Shown: one piece after another, positions 21,420-31,135 of the stretch
Layout of the letters: each line of letters starts with the position of its first letter
Position numbering within the stretch: position 1 is the stretch's first letter
Source of the DNA: an uncultured Pelagibacteraceae bacterium
Lineage (GTDB): Bacteria > Pseudomonadota > Alphaproteobacteria > Pelagibacterales > Pelagibacteraceae
Assembly: GCA_902595635.1 (NCBI GenBank)
Contig: CACJQT010000003.1
Coordinates: forward strand, 1-64,000
Reading direction: 5' to 3'
Length of the DNA: 64,000 nt
Program-made: the position numbers and the translations under genes
Notes under the pieces: model-generated
Database searches by the model: none
What the model was told of the DNA's origin: nothing
Seen by the model: only the letters and a program-made list of their open reading frames with translations

Positions 21420-23071
21420 TGCAAGTTCCACTAAGAGATCCTAAAATTGTAATGAAACTTTCTAGGCTTGGATCTTTTCATCAATCTAAATTATCTTTTC
21501 TAAGATCATTTTTAAATGAGTTCAAAGATTGGAAATATAACAGAGATTTTTTTGATTTGAATGATAGGGGATATGGAGTAGCTGTTTATTCATTTTCAAA
21601 AGATAAAAAAACATATTCTTTAGTTTGTTTTGCTAATGAGCTTAAAGATGAGGAAAGATCTGATAGAGTAATAGCAACTAAATGGGATGCTGCATTTGCT
21701 TTGTATGATGGCATTCCTTCAAAAATTGATATTGATAGACTTTCACAAAATGTCCCTAAACAAGAAGTAGGGAGACTTTCTTATAAAGAACTAACTCTCT
21801 CAAGAGCAAATAGATCAGTTAGAGCATTTAATTATGTGGTCGAGTGTTTATCAAAAGGTATCCAGCCCAATACTAATGAGCTTTCAAAAGTTGGATACTT
21901 GTACAGAACAACTGCAGTATATGGCTCAGGAAAATTTGGATTAGCAGACAGGTTTAGAATTAAAAATAGAGATGAAATTAATGGTCCTTTTAGATTGGAA
22001 ATGATGTTAGTTTACCTTGTAAGACAATTTACTTTCGATCAAGTCAATCATATAGCAAAACATAAAAATCCTAAAGATGCTGTAGAACTGGACTTGGATA
22101 TTTGCAGAAATTTAGGAATTGGTAATTCAACTGGATTGGGAATGGCACCATTTATTGTAAACCACCCTTCATTGTTAAATAATTGGATTCTAGCTAAAGA
22201 AACAGCTTTAAAAAAAATAAGAGAAATAGAAAAAGTATCAGAAGAAGAGTTTAAAATTTTTTACAACTGTTTAACAAAATCTTTAAAAAATGTAACTTCA
22301 TGGAATACTGATAGTGAATATCAAAAGAAGAAAATTGAGAATTTAATTAATGATTTACAAAATTTAATCAATTATTTGAAAGACAATATTCATAAATCAA
22401 ATTTTTATATATTCGACAAATTATACAATTGGGCGGAGGAAAATTTATCCGAAGAAGGAGTTGAGTATTTGGTTTCTATAATGATGGAGCCATATAATAA
22501 AATAACTGATCCTTTAATTTCTCAAATGAGTTCAGACGAGGATAGTAGTTTTAATATACCTGTAGACAGAACTATAAATGACCTAAGAGAAATAATTGAA
22601 AAAAATTATTCAGATATTTTAAAAATTGATTTTTCAAAAAATGAAAATAATAAAAAATTTTGGTTCATTTCAAAAAATAAAGAAGAACCTAGGATTGGAG
22701 ATCGGTTTGAAGATAATGGCTCAGAACTTGAGCAGCCTACAGCTATTGCTAGAGATATTAAAAAACTTTATGAAACTATTTTTACATTAAAAAACAGCTT
22801 AAAGATTGGCAATTTTCTAGTACAGAACAATGATTTAAGACATATTGTAAGAAGAGTGTTTATAACAGAGAAATATCCATATTCTGAAATTCAAGATAAC
22901 ACCATTGGCTCAAAATTAGTTCCTATTGATATGTTAAGACTTAAACTATCTTTTTTTGGGGCGGTAAAGTTTGATCCAAGATCTGACAAATGGTTAAGGA
23001 TTTGTATGTTTCAAGGAGCTCCATTACCAAATGAACTAAATTCATTTAATCAATATTGGATATATAACTAA
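21419..23071 (+). CDS. Conserved hypothetical protein (550 aa)
   Basis: Long ORF with start overlapping the M19 stop; family not recognised. Confidence 0.8.
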   Translation: MQVPLRDPKIVMKLSRLGSFHQSKLSFLRSFLNEFKDWKYNRDFFDLNDRGYGVAVYSFSKDKKTYSLVCFANELKDEERSDRVIATKWDAAFALYDGIPSKIDIDRLSQNVPKQEVGRLSYKELTLSRANRSVRAFNYVVECLSKGIQPNTNELSKVGYLYRTTAVYGSGKFGLADRFRIKNRDEINGPFRLEMMLVYLVRQFTFDQVNHIAKHKNPKDAVELDLDICRNLGIGNSTGLGMAPFIVNHPSLLNNWILAKETALKKIREIEKVSEEEFKIFYNCLTKSLKNVTSWNTDSEYQKKKIENLINDLQNLINYLKDNIHKSNFYIFDKLYNWAEENLSEEGVEYLVSIMMEPYNKITDPLISQMSSDEDSSFNIPVDRTINDLREIIEKNYSDILKIDFSKNENNKKFWFISKNKEEPRIGDRFEDNGSELEQPTAIARDIKKLYETIFTLKNSLKIGNFLVQNNDLRHIVRRVFITEKYPYSEIQDNTIGSKLVPIDMLRLKLSFFGAVKFDPRSDKWLRICMFQGAPLPNELNSFNQYWIYN

Positions 23072-23079
23072 AGTAATTA

Positions 23080-23688
23080 ATGAGAAGTTATAGTGAAATT
23101 GACACGATTGTTAAACGTTCAACAAAAGCGAAAGGTTTCTCTTGGGGAGTTGCAGAAGAAATAGGAAAGAACATCAAGCAACTCGAGTTATTTGGTTTAC
23201 CAGGAATAAAACATATAAACCAATATTTTAAGATTTTTAATAATGAGAAGTTTGAAAATTGCCAATCTTTTAACAAAAGCAACAGACCTCAAAACTTTTA
23301 CTGTCCAATTAAACTTGGATTAAGTTTTTTTGATCAATCTATCTCTATCCAAGAACTAAATGATATAGAAATTGAAAAAATGGCTTACCCATTGATATTT
23401 TTGCCGTTTGTCAGCAGATCTTCGGAAATAACAGGAAAGAGAATTTTTTTAAAGATAGATCAAAAAGAATTTTTATTAAATTTCAATCAATCAATTTATT
23501 CAAATTATTTAAGTAGTGAGGTTGTAGAAAAAGCTGATGTAATTAAAATCCAATTCTTAGAAAACAAGAATAATTTTTCCGAAGAAGATTGGAAAGAATT
23601 AACAAAATTATCTGAAAACACATTTGTTGAAGAAACAGATGAGTTAAAACAAAAAACCGCAGGAGCAGGATTAACAGATAATGACTGA
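23080..23688 (+). CDS. DUF3726-like hypothetical protein
   Basis: N-terminus 'SYSEIDTIVKRSTKAKGFSWGVAEEIGK' resembles DUF3726. Confidence 0.65.
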   Translation: MRSYSEIDTIVKRSTKAKGFSWGVAEEIGKNIKQLELFGLPGIKHINQYFKIFNNEKFENCQSFNKSNRPQNFYCPIKLGLSFFDQSISIQELNDIEIEKMAYPLIFLPFVSRSSEITGKRIFLKIDQKEFLLNFNQSIYSNYLSSEVVEKADVIKIQFLENKNNFSEEDWKELTKLSENTFVEETDELKQKTAGAGLTDND

Positions 23689-23848
23689 TAACTTTGAATA
23701 TAAATCGGACAAATCAGATAAAAATGAATTAAATGATATTTGTGATGAATGTAAAAAAGAAGATGAGACAGTAACTCAAAATTTAATACTCACAGGATAT
23801 AAACTTTGTAACTCCTGCAGAACATCTAAAACTTTATTTCCGCTTTAA
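23681..23848 (+). CDS. Small zinc-ribbon-like protein (55 aa), not in ORF track
   Basis: MTDNFEYKSDKSDKNELNDICDECKKEDETVTQNLILTGYKLCNSCRTSKTLFPL; two CxxC pairs; overlaps upstream stop by 8 nt. Confidence 0.7.
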   Translation: MTDNFEYKSDKSDKNELNDICDECKKEDETVTQNLILTGYKLCNSCRTSKTLFPL

Positions 23849-24390
23849 ATATTTGTACTTATAGGTAATGAATTAATTTTTGTCATTACAAATGAAATTG
23901 TCAAAAAAGAAATAATTAAAAAAGACAAAAATACAATTCCAAATGCTTTTAAATTTGATTTTAAATTTAAAATATGTCGTGTTGCAATGATTAATGAAGC
24001 AAAAATCCAAAATTGAGTAAGAAAAATAATTAAAAGAACTAGTTCTGGTGTGACAGCAAAAAATCTTATAAGGCCTGGAGCGTGTGCGTACCCAACAGCT
24101 ATAAGAACTCTTTTAAATGGAATTTTTCTATCTTTATCAGGAAAAATTTTAACTCCAATTACAAATATAAAAATTGCCCACACCAGCCAAGTTAATAATG
24201 CTGTTAAACCAGATATACCAACAGACGTTTTAACAATTGTGTTCGCTGCGATAGCACCAGCAACCCCATCTAAAATCATGATAAGAATTGCAAAATAAAT
24301 TCCAGCTTCCCCATAATATCTTGGAGTTCTATAAAGAGTTTTATCAAGCTTTAACGATTTAAAAACAATATCTAAAAACTGAGCAAACAT
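23845..24390 (-). CDS. YIP1 family membrane protein
   Basis: About five TM helices; YIP1-like 'YGEAGIYFAILI' N-terminus. Confidence 0.7.
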   Translation of the reverse strand: MFAQFLDIVFKSLKLDKTLYRTPRYYGEAGIYFAILIMILDGVAGAIAANTIVKTSVGISGLTALLTWLVWAIFIFVIGVKIFPDKDRKIPFKRVLIAVGYAHAPGLIRFFAVTPELVLLIIFLTQFWIFASLIIATRHILNLKSNLKAFGIVFLSFLIISFLTISFVMTKINSLPISTNI

Positions 24391-24497
24391 TAATTATCTT
24401 TATTTTTTTTTTGCGCCTTATATGAAACGATTAATGGGAATATTATTAGAGCAATAGCGATTATAATGCAAACAACTATGAAAAAGGTTTTCGTCAT
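24390..24497 (-). CDS. Small single-TM protein (35 aa), not in ORF track
   Basis: MTKTFFIVVCIIIAIALIIFPLIVSYKAQKKNKDN; stop overlaps the YIP1 start (TAATG). Confidence 0.55.
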   Translation of the reverse strand: MTKTFFIVVCIIIAIALIIFPLIVSYKAQKKNKDN

Positions 24498-24499
24498 AT

Positions 24500-24524
24500 T
24501 TAGGGGGAATTAAATTCCCCCTAA
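24500..24524. repeat. Perfect inverted repeat TTAGGGGGAATT-A-AATTCCCCCTAA
   Basis: 12-nt arms read directly; lies between the demethylase-like gene and the small TM ORF. Confidence 0.85.
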
Positions 24525-24535
24525 AAAAATTTTTA

Positions 24536-25891
24536 TCACTTACTGACTACTTCTCTTGTATTTGCGTTGTAAGACTCTGTAAATGGAATATCAACTACAA
24601 CTGCATCAACTGGCTCCCCAGGTTTATCAGAATATTTTTCTGGTAGGTGGACTTTAAATTTCGATCCAACTTTACCTCTTGGAAAACCATTTGCATTCAG
24701 CGTGCCATCAAAAGGTACATATCCCATAGCAATATTTTTCCCTTTTTCTGGGTGATACCAAGGAGAAGTTACAAATCCTACAGGCTCACTGCCATTTTCT
24801 GAAATTAACCAAAAATCTGGAGCGTATTCTTCAATAGGTTTTCCTCCTAATTCAAGTCCAACTAATTGAAGCTTGTAAGGTTTATGACCTGCTTTTAAAT
24901 CAGCTTTCATTTTCTCGAGGGCTTTTTTACCAACATAATCACCTTTTTTGTTCCATTCACCTTTTCCAGATAAAGAAACTTGATATCCAAGATTACATTG
25001 AAAAGGATTATGCTCATGATCCATATCTTGTCCCCATGAAAGAATTCCAGCCTGAATTCTTCTATGGTGAGCAGGAGCAATCACCATTAAGTTATGTTTT
25101 TTACCTGCTTCAAGAACAGCATTCCACATATCTTCGGCATATAAAGTTGCTTCTCTTAAATATATTTCAAATCCAGACTCGCCTGAAAAACCTGTTTGAG
25201 AAATAATACAACTTCTTCCACCAACTTTTGCAGACGCCAAACCGTAAAAAGGCATGTTGTCTATGTCAACTTCACTTCCACAAAGATCTTTCATTAAAGC
25301 TTTTGCTTTAGGACCTTGAATTTGTACAGGACAAGCATCTATTTCATTAATTTGAACATTAAACCTTTCATCTGCATTTACTCCTTGCAGATATAATCCA
25401 ATATCACTATCTGATAAACTAAACCAAAATTCATCTTTAGATATTCTTAAAAGAATAGGATCATTTAATACTCCTCCGTATGCATTACACAGAATTACAT
25501 ATCTTCCTCTCATTGGAGAAATTTTTGTAGCATCTCTTGTAATTACATAATCAACAAATTTTTCTGCATCTGGTCCTTTAACTTGTATTTGTCTTTCAAC
25601 AGCAACATTCCACATTGTTACATGATTTTTAATTGCCTCGTACTCAACCATTGCACCACCATCTTCAGGTTTTACATAACCTCTTGGATGATAAATTCTG
25701 TTATAAACAGTTGCTCTCCAACATCCTGCTTTCATAGATAAATGCCAGTATGGAGATTTCCTTACTCTTGTTGATATTAGCATCTCAACTTTAGTAGGTC
25801 CGCTTTGTCTTAAATTGTATGGTACTTTTCTATCAGACTGATCTACTGATGTTGTATGTCTTAGTTTACTATAGTCAAATTCATTAGACAT
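24536..25891 (-). CDS. GcvT/DmdA-family tetrahydrofolate-dependent methyltransferase (demethylase-like)
   Basis: GcvT fold motifs 'WNVAVERQIQVKGPDAEKFVDYVITRD', 'GFSGESGFEIYL'; related to but not canonical DmdA. Confidence 0.83.
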   Translation of the reverse strand: MSNEFDYSKLRHTTSVDQSDRKVPYNLRQSGPTKVEMLISTRVRKSPYWHLSMKAGCWRATVYNRIYHPRGYVKPEDGGAMVEYEAIKNHVTMWNVAVERQIQVKGPDAEKFVDYVITRDATKISPMRGRYVILCNAYGGVLNDPILLRISKDEFWFSLSDSDIGLYLQGVNADERFNVQINEIDACPVQIQGPKAKALMKDLCGSEVDIDNMPFYGLASAKVGGRSCIISQTGFSGESGFEIYLREATLYAEDMWNAVLEAGKKHNLMVIAPAHHRRIQAGILSWGQDMDHEHNPFQCNLGYQVSLSGKGEWNKKGDYVGKKALEKMKADLKAGHKPYKLQLVGLELGGKPIEEYAPDFWLISENGSEPVGFVTSPWYHPEKGKNIAMGYVPFDGTLNANGFPRGKVGSKFKVHLPEKYSDKPGEPVDAVVVDIPFTESYNANTREVVSK

Positions 25892-26612
25892 AGTTATTCT
25901 CCTTCAACCACTTGTTAGTTTCCTTCAAGCCGCCGAATGTATAAATGTGGAAATAATCAGTATGCGATTTAACTTTCCCAATTAAATCATTAGGGTCTTT
26001 AGGTTTCAATAAATCTAACGCCTTACTAAAATTAGATTTAAGAAAGTTAATGGAATTTTTTGCCCCTACAATATTAGCAAATTTAATTAAGCTAGATATT
26101 TTCATTGGCCCAGTTATTCCAACATGAACTGGTATTGTTTGTTTTGAAATAAAATCTATAATAGGCTGAGTATCCATTAGCCACTGTGTAACTATATAAT
26201 CAGCATAAGGCTTTTTATCTATCATAGCTTTTTCTAAATCAGAGTCGGATATATCAGGACTCCCCTCGGGATGTCCAGCAATTCCAATCTTGATACCATC
26301 AAAAAACCCTGTCTCTAGCATTTGATATGAGCTATCAAATTTTCCGATCGGGTCACGACTTCCACCTATCACCAAGACCTGCTTAACACCCAAATCTTTA
26401 CATCTAGAAACATAATCTTTCAGCTGATTTTCGTCATTTATTGACCTTGCTGGGAAGTGAGGAACTGGATTAAATCCCTCTTTAACTAACTCTCCAGACT
26501 GTTGAGCGGTCTCTTTATAATCACCCCCAGGTAGCATTGTTACATAAACATCTTTTACCTTTGGCAAGGTGCTTAAATCAGTTTTAGGACCTATTTCTAA
26601 AGAAAAATTCAT
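25884..26612 (-). CDS. MetF-like methylenetetrahydrofolate reductase family protein
   Basis: 'FSLEIGPK', 'VPHFPARSI', 'GGSRDPIG', 'IGIAGHPEGSPD'; internal ATG at 26612 is the likely start. Confidence 0.82.
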   Translation of the reverse strand: MNFSLEIGPKTDLSTLPKVKDVYVTMLPGGDYKETAQQSGELVKEGFNPVPHFPARSINDENQLKDYVSRCKDLGVKQVLVIGGSRDPIGKFDSSYQMLETGFFDGIKIGIAGHPEGSPDISDSDLEKAMIDKKPYADYIVTQWLMDTQPIIDFISKQTIPVHVGITGPMKISSLIKFANIVGAKNSINFLKSNFSKALDLLKPKDPNDLIGKVKSHTDYFHIYTFGGLKETNKWLKENNYV

Positions 26613-26716
26613 AAGTAAATTCTTAATTATTTTATATTCCGTGTCTATAAAAATATTAAACAACTGAACACATTGTAACCCATTGTCATGATCTGAAAAT
26701 TTAATTAAGTTTAGAC

Positions 26717-27934
26717 ATGGAAAATAAATTATCTCAAATTACAGAATTATTCTCCAAAACAAGACAACAAACTCTATCCCTGTGCGAGAACTTAGAGGCT
26801 GAGGATATGGTAATACAGCCCAGCAAAAATGTTAGTCCTCTTAAGTGGCATCTTGGTCACACCACATGGTTCTTCGAAAAATTCATCTTGTCAGAATTGG
26901 ATGAAAGTTACAAACCTTTTAACAAAGATTATAACTACATATTTAATTCGTATTATAATTCTGTAGGTGAGTACAATCCTCGAAATAAGAGAGGTTCACT
27001 AAATAGACCCATCTTAAAAGATGTTGTAAAATATAGACATTATGTAACTGAAAATATTATTGATTTTTTAAAAAGGACAAAAAATAACAGGACATCATTT
27101 TTAGTTGAACTAGGTTCAAATCACGAACAACAGCATCAAGAATTAATGTTAATGGATATTAAAAATATTTTTTACAACAATCCATTGATGCCGACTTATA
27201 ATTCTAACGATGATAAACCAACCGCTAAAGAAGAAAATGAATTGACATTAAAAACTAGTAAAAAATTTAAATATGGAAACAACGAGGATATTTTTTGTTA
27301 CGATAACGAATTACCAGTATCAGAAACACAATTAGATCCTTTTAAAATTTATTCATTTATTACTAATGGAGAATGGAAAGAATTTATTAATGATGGAGGA
27401 TATAAAAATCATGAGTATTGGTTATCTGATGGATGGGATTTTGTAAATAATAACAAATTAGAAAAACCAATGTATTGGATAGATAATAATAATTATTTTA
27501 CATTAAACGGTGTAAAAAAAATTGATAATGAAAAGCCAGTTTCTCATATAAGTTTCTATGAAGCGGATGCTTTTGCAAGATACAAAAACAAAAGATTACC
27601 AACTGAATTTGAACTAGAGTATTTTTTAAAACAATCTGAAAAAAAAGGTAATTTTTTAGAGAATAAAATTTTTCATGAAGTAGAAGAAAAAGCAGACGAT
27701 GTTTATGGAAATTTATGGGCTTGGACCTGTAGTAATTACACACCTTACAAAAAATACAAACCATATGAAGGAAATCTAGGAGAATATAATAATAAGTTCA
27801 TGTGTAATCAGTTTGTCCTAAAAGGTGGCTCACATTCTACATCTATTAATCATGTCAGAGCATCTTATAGAAATTTCTTTTACCCAAGTGATACTTGGCA
27901 GTTTTGTGGTGTCAGACTAGCTGATGACATCTAG
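26717..27934 (+). CDS. egtB: Ergothioneine biosynthesis protein EgtB (sulfoxide synthase)
   Basis: DinB-like 'WHLGHTTWFFE', 'NHEQQHQELMLMD' iron ligands, C-terminal FGE-sulfatase domain 'VRASYRNFFYPSDTWQFCGVRLA'. Confidence 0.9.
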   Translation: MENKLSQITELFSKTRQQTLSLCENLEAEDMVIQPSKNVSPLKWHLGHTTWFFEKFILSELDESYKPFNKDYNYIFNSYYNSVGEYNPRNKRGSLNRPILKDVVKYRHYVTENIIDFLKRTKNNRTSFLVELGSNHEQQHQELMLMDIKNIFYNNPLMPTYNSNDDKPTAKEENELTLKTSKKFKYGNNEDIFCYDNELPVSETQLDPFKIYSFITNGEWKEFINDGGYKNHEYWLSDGWDFVNNNKLEKPMYWIDNNNYFTLNGVKKIDNEKPVSHISFYEADAFARYKNKRLPTEFELEYFLKQSEKKGNFLENKIFHEVEEKADDVYGNLWAWTCSNYTPYKKYKPYEGNLGEYNNKFMCNQFVLKGGSHSTSINHVRASYRNFFYPSDTWQFCGVRLADDI

Positions 27935-28896
27935 TGACTAATTTAAAATTAATAAACATAAACAATCAAATTCAAGATGATAAAAAATTAATCTTACAAG
28001 GATTATTAAATAAAAAACAAAAATATTTACTACCTAAATATTTTTATGATGAAAAAGGTTCGAGGTTATTTAATAAAATTACAAACCTCAAAGAATATTA
28101 CCCAACAAATAAAGAGTTAGGAATACTAGGTAACTTACAAAAAGAAATAAGAAAGAAATTACCAATTAATTCAACAATTGTAGAATTTGGTAGTGGCTCA
28201 AATAAAAAAATTAATAAATTTATAAAATCATTAAGTGAGCCCAAAGAATACATTCCTATAGATATTAGCAAGGAATATTTGTTTGAAAATGCATCAATAA
28301 TTGCAAAAAAATTCTCAGATTTAAAAGTAACTGCAATATGTGCAGACTTTAGTCAGACAAATAAATTAAATAAAATTTTAAAAAATAAAAAAAAAATTGT
28401 CAGTTTTTTTCCAGGATCGACCATAGGAAATTATTTACCTAAAAATGCAACAAAAATACTTAAAAATTTTTCAAAAATTATAGGCAAAAATTCTTATTTA
28501 GTAATTGGGGTAGATTTAATCAAAAATAAGAAGACTCTTGAAAATGCTTACAATGATAAATTGGGAGTTACAGCTAAATTTAATAAAAATATATTAAATG
28601 TAGTAAACAAAATTTGTAATTCTAATTTTCAAACTAAGAATTTTGATCATAAAGCATTCTACAATTTAAAAAAAAATAGAATTGAAATGCATCTTATTTC
28701 AAAAAAAAATTTCACGTTAAAAATTAATAAAAAGAATATAAAATTTAATAAAAACGAAACTATTCATACTGAAAATTCTCACAAATATTCAAAAAATAAC
28801 TTTGTTAAATTAGTTAACAAATCAGGCTTTAAAGTTTTAAAACATTTTACAGATAAAAGAAATTATTTTGGAGTTTTTTTATTAAAAGTGAAGTAA
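27934..28896 (+). CDS. egtD: L-histidine N-alpha-methyltransferase EgtD (GTG start)
   Basis: 'PKYFYDEKGSRLFNKIT...EYYPTNKE', 'VEFGSGSNKK', 'FFPGSTIGNY'; adjacent egtB. Confidence 0.92.
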   Translation: MTNLKLININNQIQDDKKLILQGLLNKKQKYLLPKYFYDEKGSRLFNKITNLKEYYPTNKELGILGNLQKEIRKKLPINSTIVEFGSGSNKKINKFIKSLSEPKEYIPIDISKEYLFENASIIAKKFSDLKVTAICADFSQTNKLNKILKNKKKIVSFFPGSTIGNYLPKNATKILKNFSKIIGKNSYLVIGVDLIKNKKTLENAYNDKLGVTAKFNKNILNVVNKICNSNFQTKNFDHKAFYNLKKNRIEMHLISKKNFTLKINKKNIKFNKNETIHTENSHKYSKNNFVKLVNKSGFKVLKHFTDKRNYFGVFLLKVK

Positions 28897-28904
28897 GTTT
28901 TATT

Positions 28905-29534
28905 ATGGCTCAAAAAGACGTAGGTAACAAAATTCCCATCTATAAGCTAAAAGAAACTGATGAAGTAATGAAATATTATGATGAGTGGGGAGATGGTAAT
29001 AAATATGATAAGGATATGGTCGATTGGAACTACACAGGACCAAAAGAAACAACAAAAGTATTTTCAGAATTCCAAAAAAACAAAGATGCAAAAATTTATG
29101 ATGCTGGTTGTGGAACTGGATTGGTGGGTATTGAATTAAAAAAATATGGTTTTAAAAATTTTCATGGGGCAGATCTTTCAAAAAAGTTATTAGAATTAGT
29201 ACCAAATGATCTTTATGAAAAGCTTGAACAAGTAGACTTGAATAAACCCATTAATAAAAAAGATGACGTATATGACTCTGTTATGTGTGTTGGTACATTT
29301 ACTTTTGGACATGTAAAGCCACCAGCTTTGGAGGAATTTATCAGGATTACAAAGAACGATGGATTTATCTGTTTTACTATTAATGAGGGAATACATGAAG
29401 AATATGGTTTTGATAAAAAAATTGAACAACTTAAAGAGCAAAATAAGTGGAAAGAAATAAAATTTTTTAAATCAGATTACATTGCAAGCAAAGACGTAAA
29501 TGCTTGGTTAGGGTTATATCAAGTGATAAAATAA
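28905..29534 (+). CDS. Class I SAM-dependent methyltransferase
   Basis: 'IYDAGCGTGLVGIEL' motif I. Confidence 0.85.
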   Translation: MAQKDVGNKIPIYKLKETDEVMKYYDEWGDGNKYDKDMVDWNYTGPKETTKVFSEFQKNKDAKIYDAGCGTGLVGIELKKYGFKNFHGADLSKKLLELVPNDLYEKLEQVDLNKPINKKDDVYDSVMCVGTFTFGHVKPPALEEFIRITKNDGFICFTINEGIHEEYGFDKKIEQLKEQNKWKEIKFFKSDYIASKDVNAWLGLYQVIK

Positions 29535-29537
29535 ACC

Positions 29538-30713
29538 ATGTCAGAAATTTACAATATTATAGATAAACAAAAGTTAGATATTGTATCTAAACCAATTAGT
29601 GAAGCTCATGGTTTACCAAATGAATGTTACATCAGTAAAGAATATACTTTAATTGAAAGAAAAAAATTATTTGAAGATAAGTGGATTGTAATTGGAGTTG
29701 GAAGTTCTATTCCAGATGAAGGTGATGTGAAACCAATTGATTTACTTGGAATACCCTTACTTATTGTTAGAACAAAAAATAAAGAAATAAAAGTTTTTCA
29801 CAATATTTGTAGTCATAGAGGAGTAAAATTAGTTAAAGAAGCTGGCAAAATTAGAAATGTTATGAGGTGCTCATATCATTCATGGTCTTATGACTTAGAA
29901 GGAAAGTTAATTGCTACACCTCATATAGGAGGCATGAATATTCATCAAACACCTGAATTTGATAAATCAAAAAGTAATTTAAAAGAGATAAGATCATATA
30001 TTTGGTTGGATCTGATTATGATTAATATTAACAACAATGAAATTTCATTTGAGGATTACATTAGTCCTTTAAGTAAAAGATGGGAAAAATTTTGGCCATT
30101 GAAAGATAGAGAATTAATTCATCATGCAAATGATTATGGTTATTTTAAATTAGATGCAAAATGTAATTGGAAATTTGCAATTGAAAATTATTGTGAGAGC
30201 TATCATTTGCCTTGGGTTCATCCAGGATTAAATTCTTATTCAAAATTAGAAGATCATTATCATATACAAGGTCTTCCAAATCGTTTCGCTGGACAAGGAA
30301 CAGTAGTTTACAATCCAAGGTTCGAAGGAAATGAAAAGTTCCCATGCTTTCCTAATTGGCCGAAAGATAAAGAAAATATAGCTGAGTACGTAGCACTATT
30401 TCCAAATGTAATGTTAGGAGTTCACAAAGATCATTATTATGCTTATTGGTTAGAGCCAATCAATCATAAGTTTACTATAGAACATATGGAAATTTATTAT
30501 GTAGGTGATGAAGCGGCAAATTCAACAAAATATAAATCTCTAAGACAAAAAAATCACAAACAATGGGAAGATATTCAAAAAGAAGATGTAGATATAATTC
30601 AAAGTATGCAAATAGGTAGAAACTCTCCAGCTTATAATGGTGGTAATTTTTCTCCGAAGATGGACAATCCAACACATCATTTTCATAAGTGGGTTGCTGG
30701 TAATTTAATTTAA
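29538..30713 (+). CDS. Rieske non-heme iron oxygenase alpha subunit (GbcA/choline monooxygenase-like)
   Basis: Rieske 'CSHRG...CSYHSW', mononuclear Fe 'ENYCESYHLPWVH'. Confidence 0.9.
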   Translation: MSEIYNIIDKQKLDIVSKPISEAHGLPNECYISKEYTLIERKKLFEDKWIVIGVGSSIPDEGDVKPIDLLGIPLLIVRTKNKEIKVFHNICSHRGVKLVKEAGKIRNVMRCSYHSWSYDLEGKLIATPHIGGMNIHQTPEFDKSKSNLKEIRSYIWLDLIMININNNEISFEDYISPLSKRWEKFWPLKDRELIHHANDYGYFKLDAKCNWKFAIENYCESYHLPWVHPGLNSYSKLEDHYHIQGLPNRFAGQGTVVYNPRFEGNEKFPCFPNWPKDKENIAEYVALFPNVMLGVHKDHYYAYWLEPINHKFTIEHMEIYYVGDEAANSTKYKSLRQKNHKQWEDIQKEDVDIIQSMQIGRNSPAYNGGNFSPKMDNPTHHFHKWVAGNLI

Positions 30714-30728
30714 AGTTAAAACCTAAAA

Positions 30729-31133
30729 ATGAAAATTATATTAATCATGGGACTTCCAGGCGCAGGAAAAACTACATTAGCTGATGAACTTGCTCCTTTA
30801 TTAAATGCAAAAAGATTAAATGCAGACGAAGTAAGAAAAGCTGCAAACGATTGGGATTTTTCAGAAGAGGGAAGAACAAGGCAAGCAAAAAGAATGGCAG
30901 AATTTGCATTAAAATTAAAAGACGAAGGAAATTATGTGATTGCAGATTTTATTTGCCCAACTCCAAAGGCTAGAAGTCTATTTCCTGCGGATTATGTAGT
31001 TTGGGTAGATACAATAAAAGAAGGTAGATTTGATGACACTAATAAAATGTTTGTTAAACCAGAAAAATATAATTTTCATGTTACCACACAAGATGCTAAG
31101 TCTTGGGCACCAAAGATTTTAAAGGAGATATAA
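30729..31133 (+). CDS. Adenylylsulfate kinase-like P-loop kinase
   Basis: Walker A 'GLPGAGKTT', 'LNADEVR'. Confidence 0.75.
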   Translation: MKIILIMGLPGAGKTTLADELAPLLNAKRLNADEVRKAANDWDFSEEGRTRQAKRMAEFALKLKDEGNYVIADFICPTPKARSLFPADYVVWVDTIKEGRFDDTNKMFVKPEKYNFHVTTQDAKSWAPKILKEI

Positions 31134-31135
31134 AA

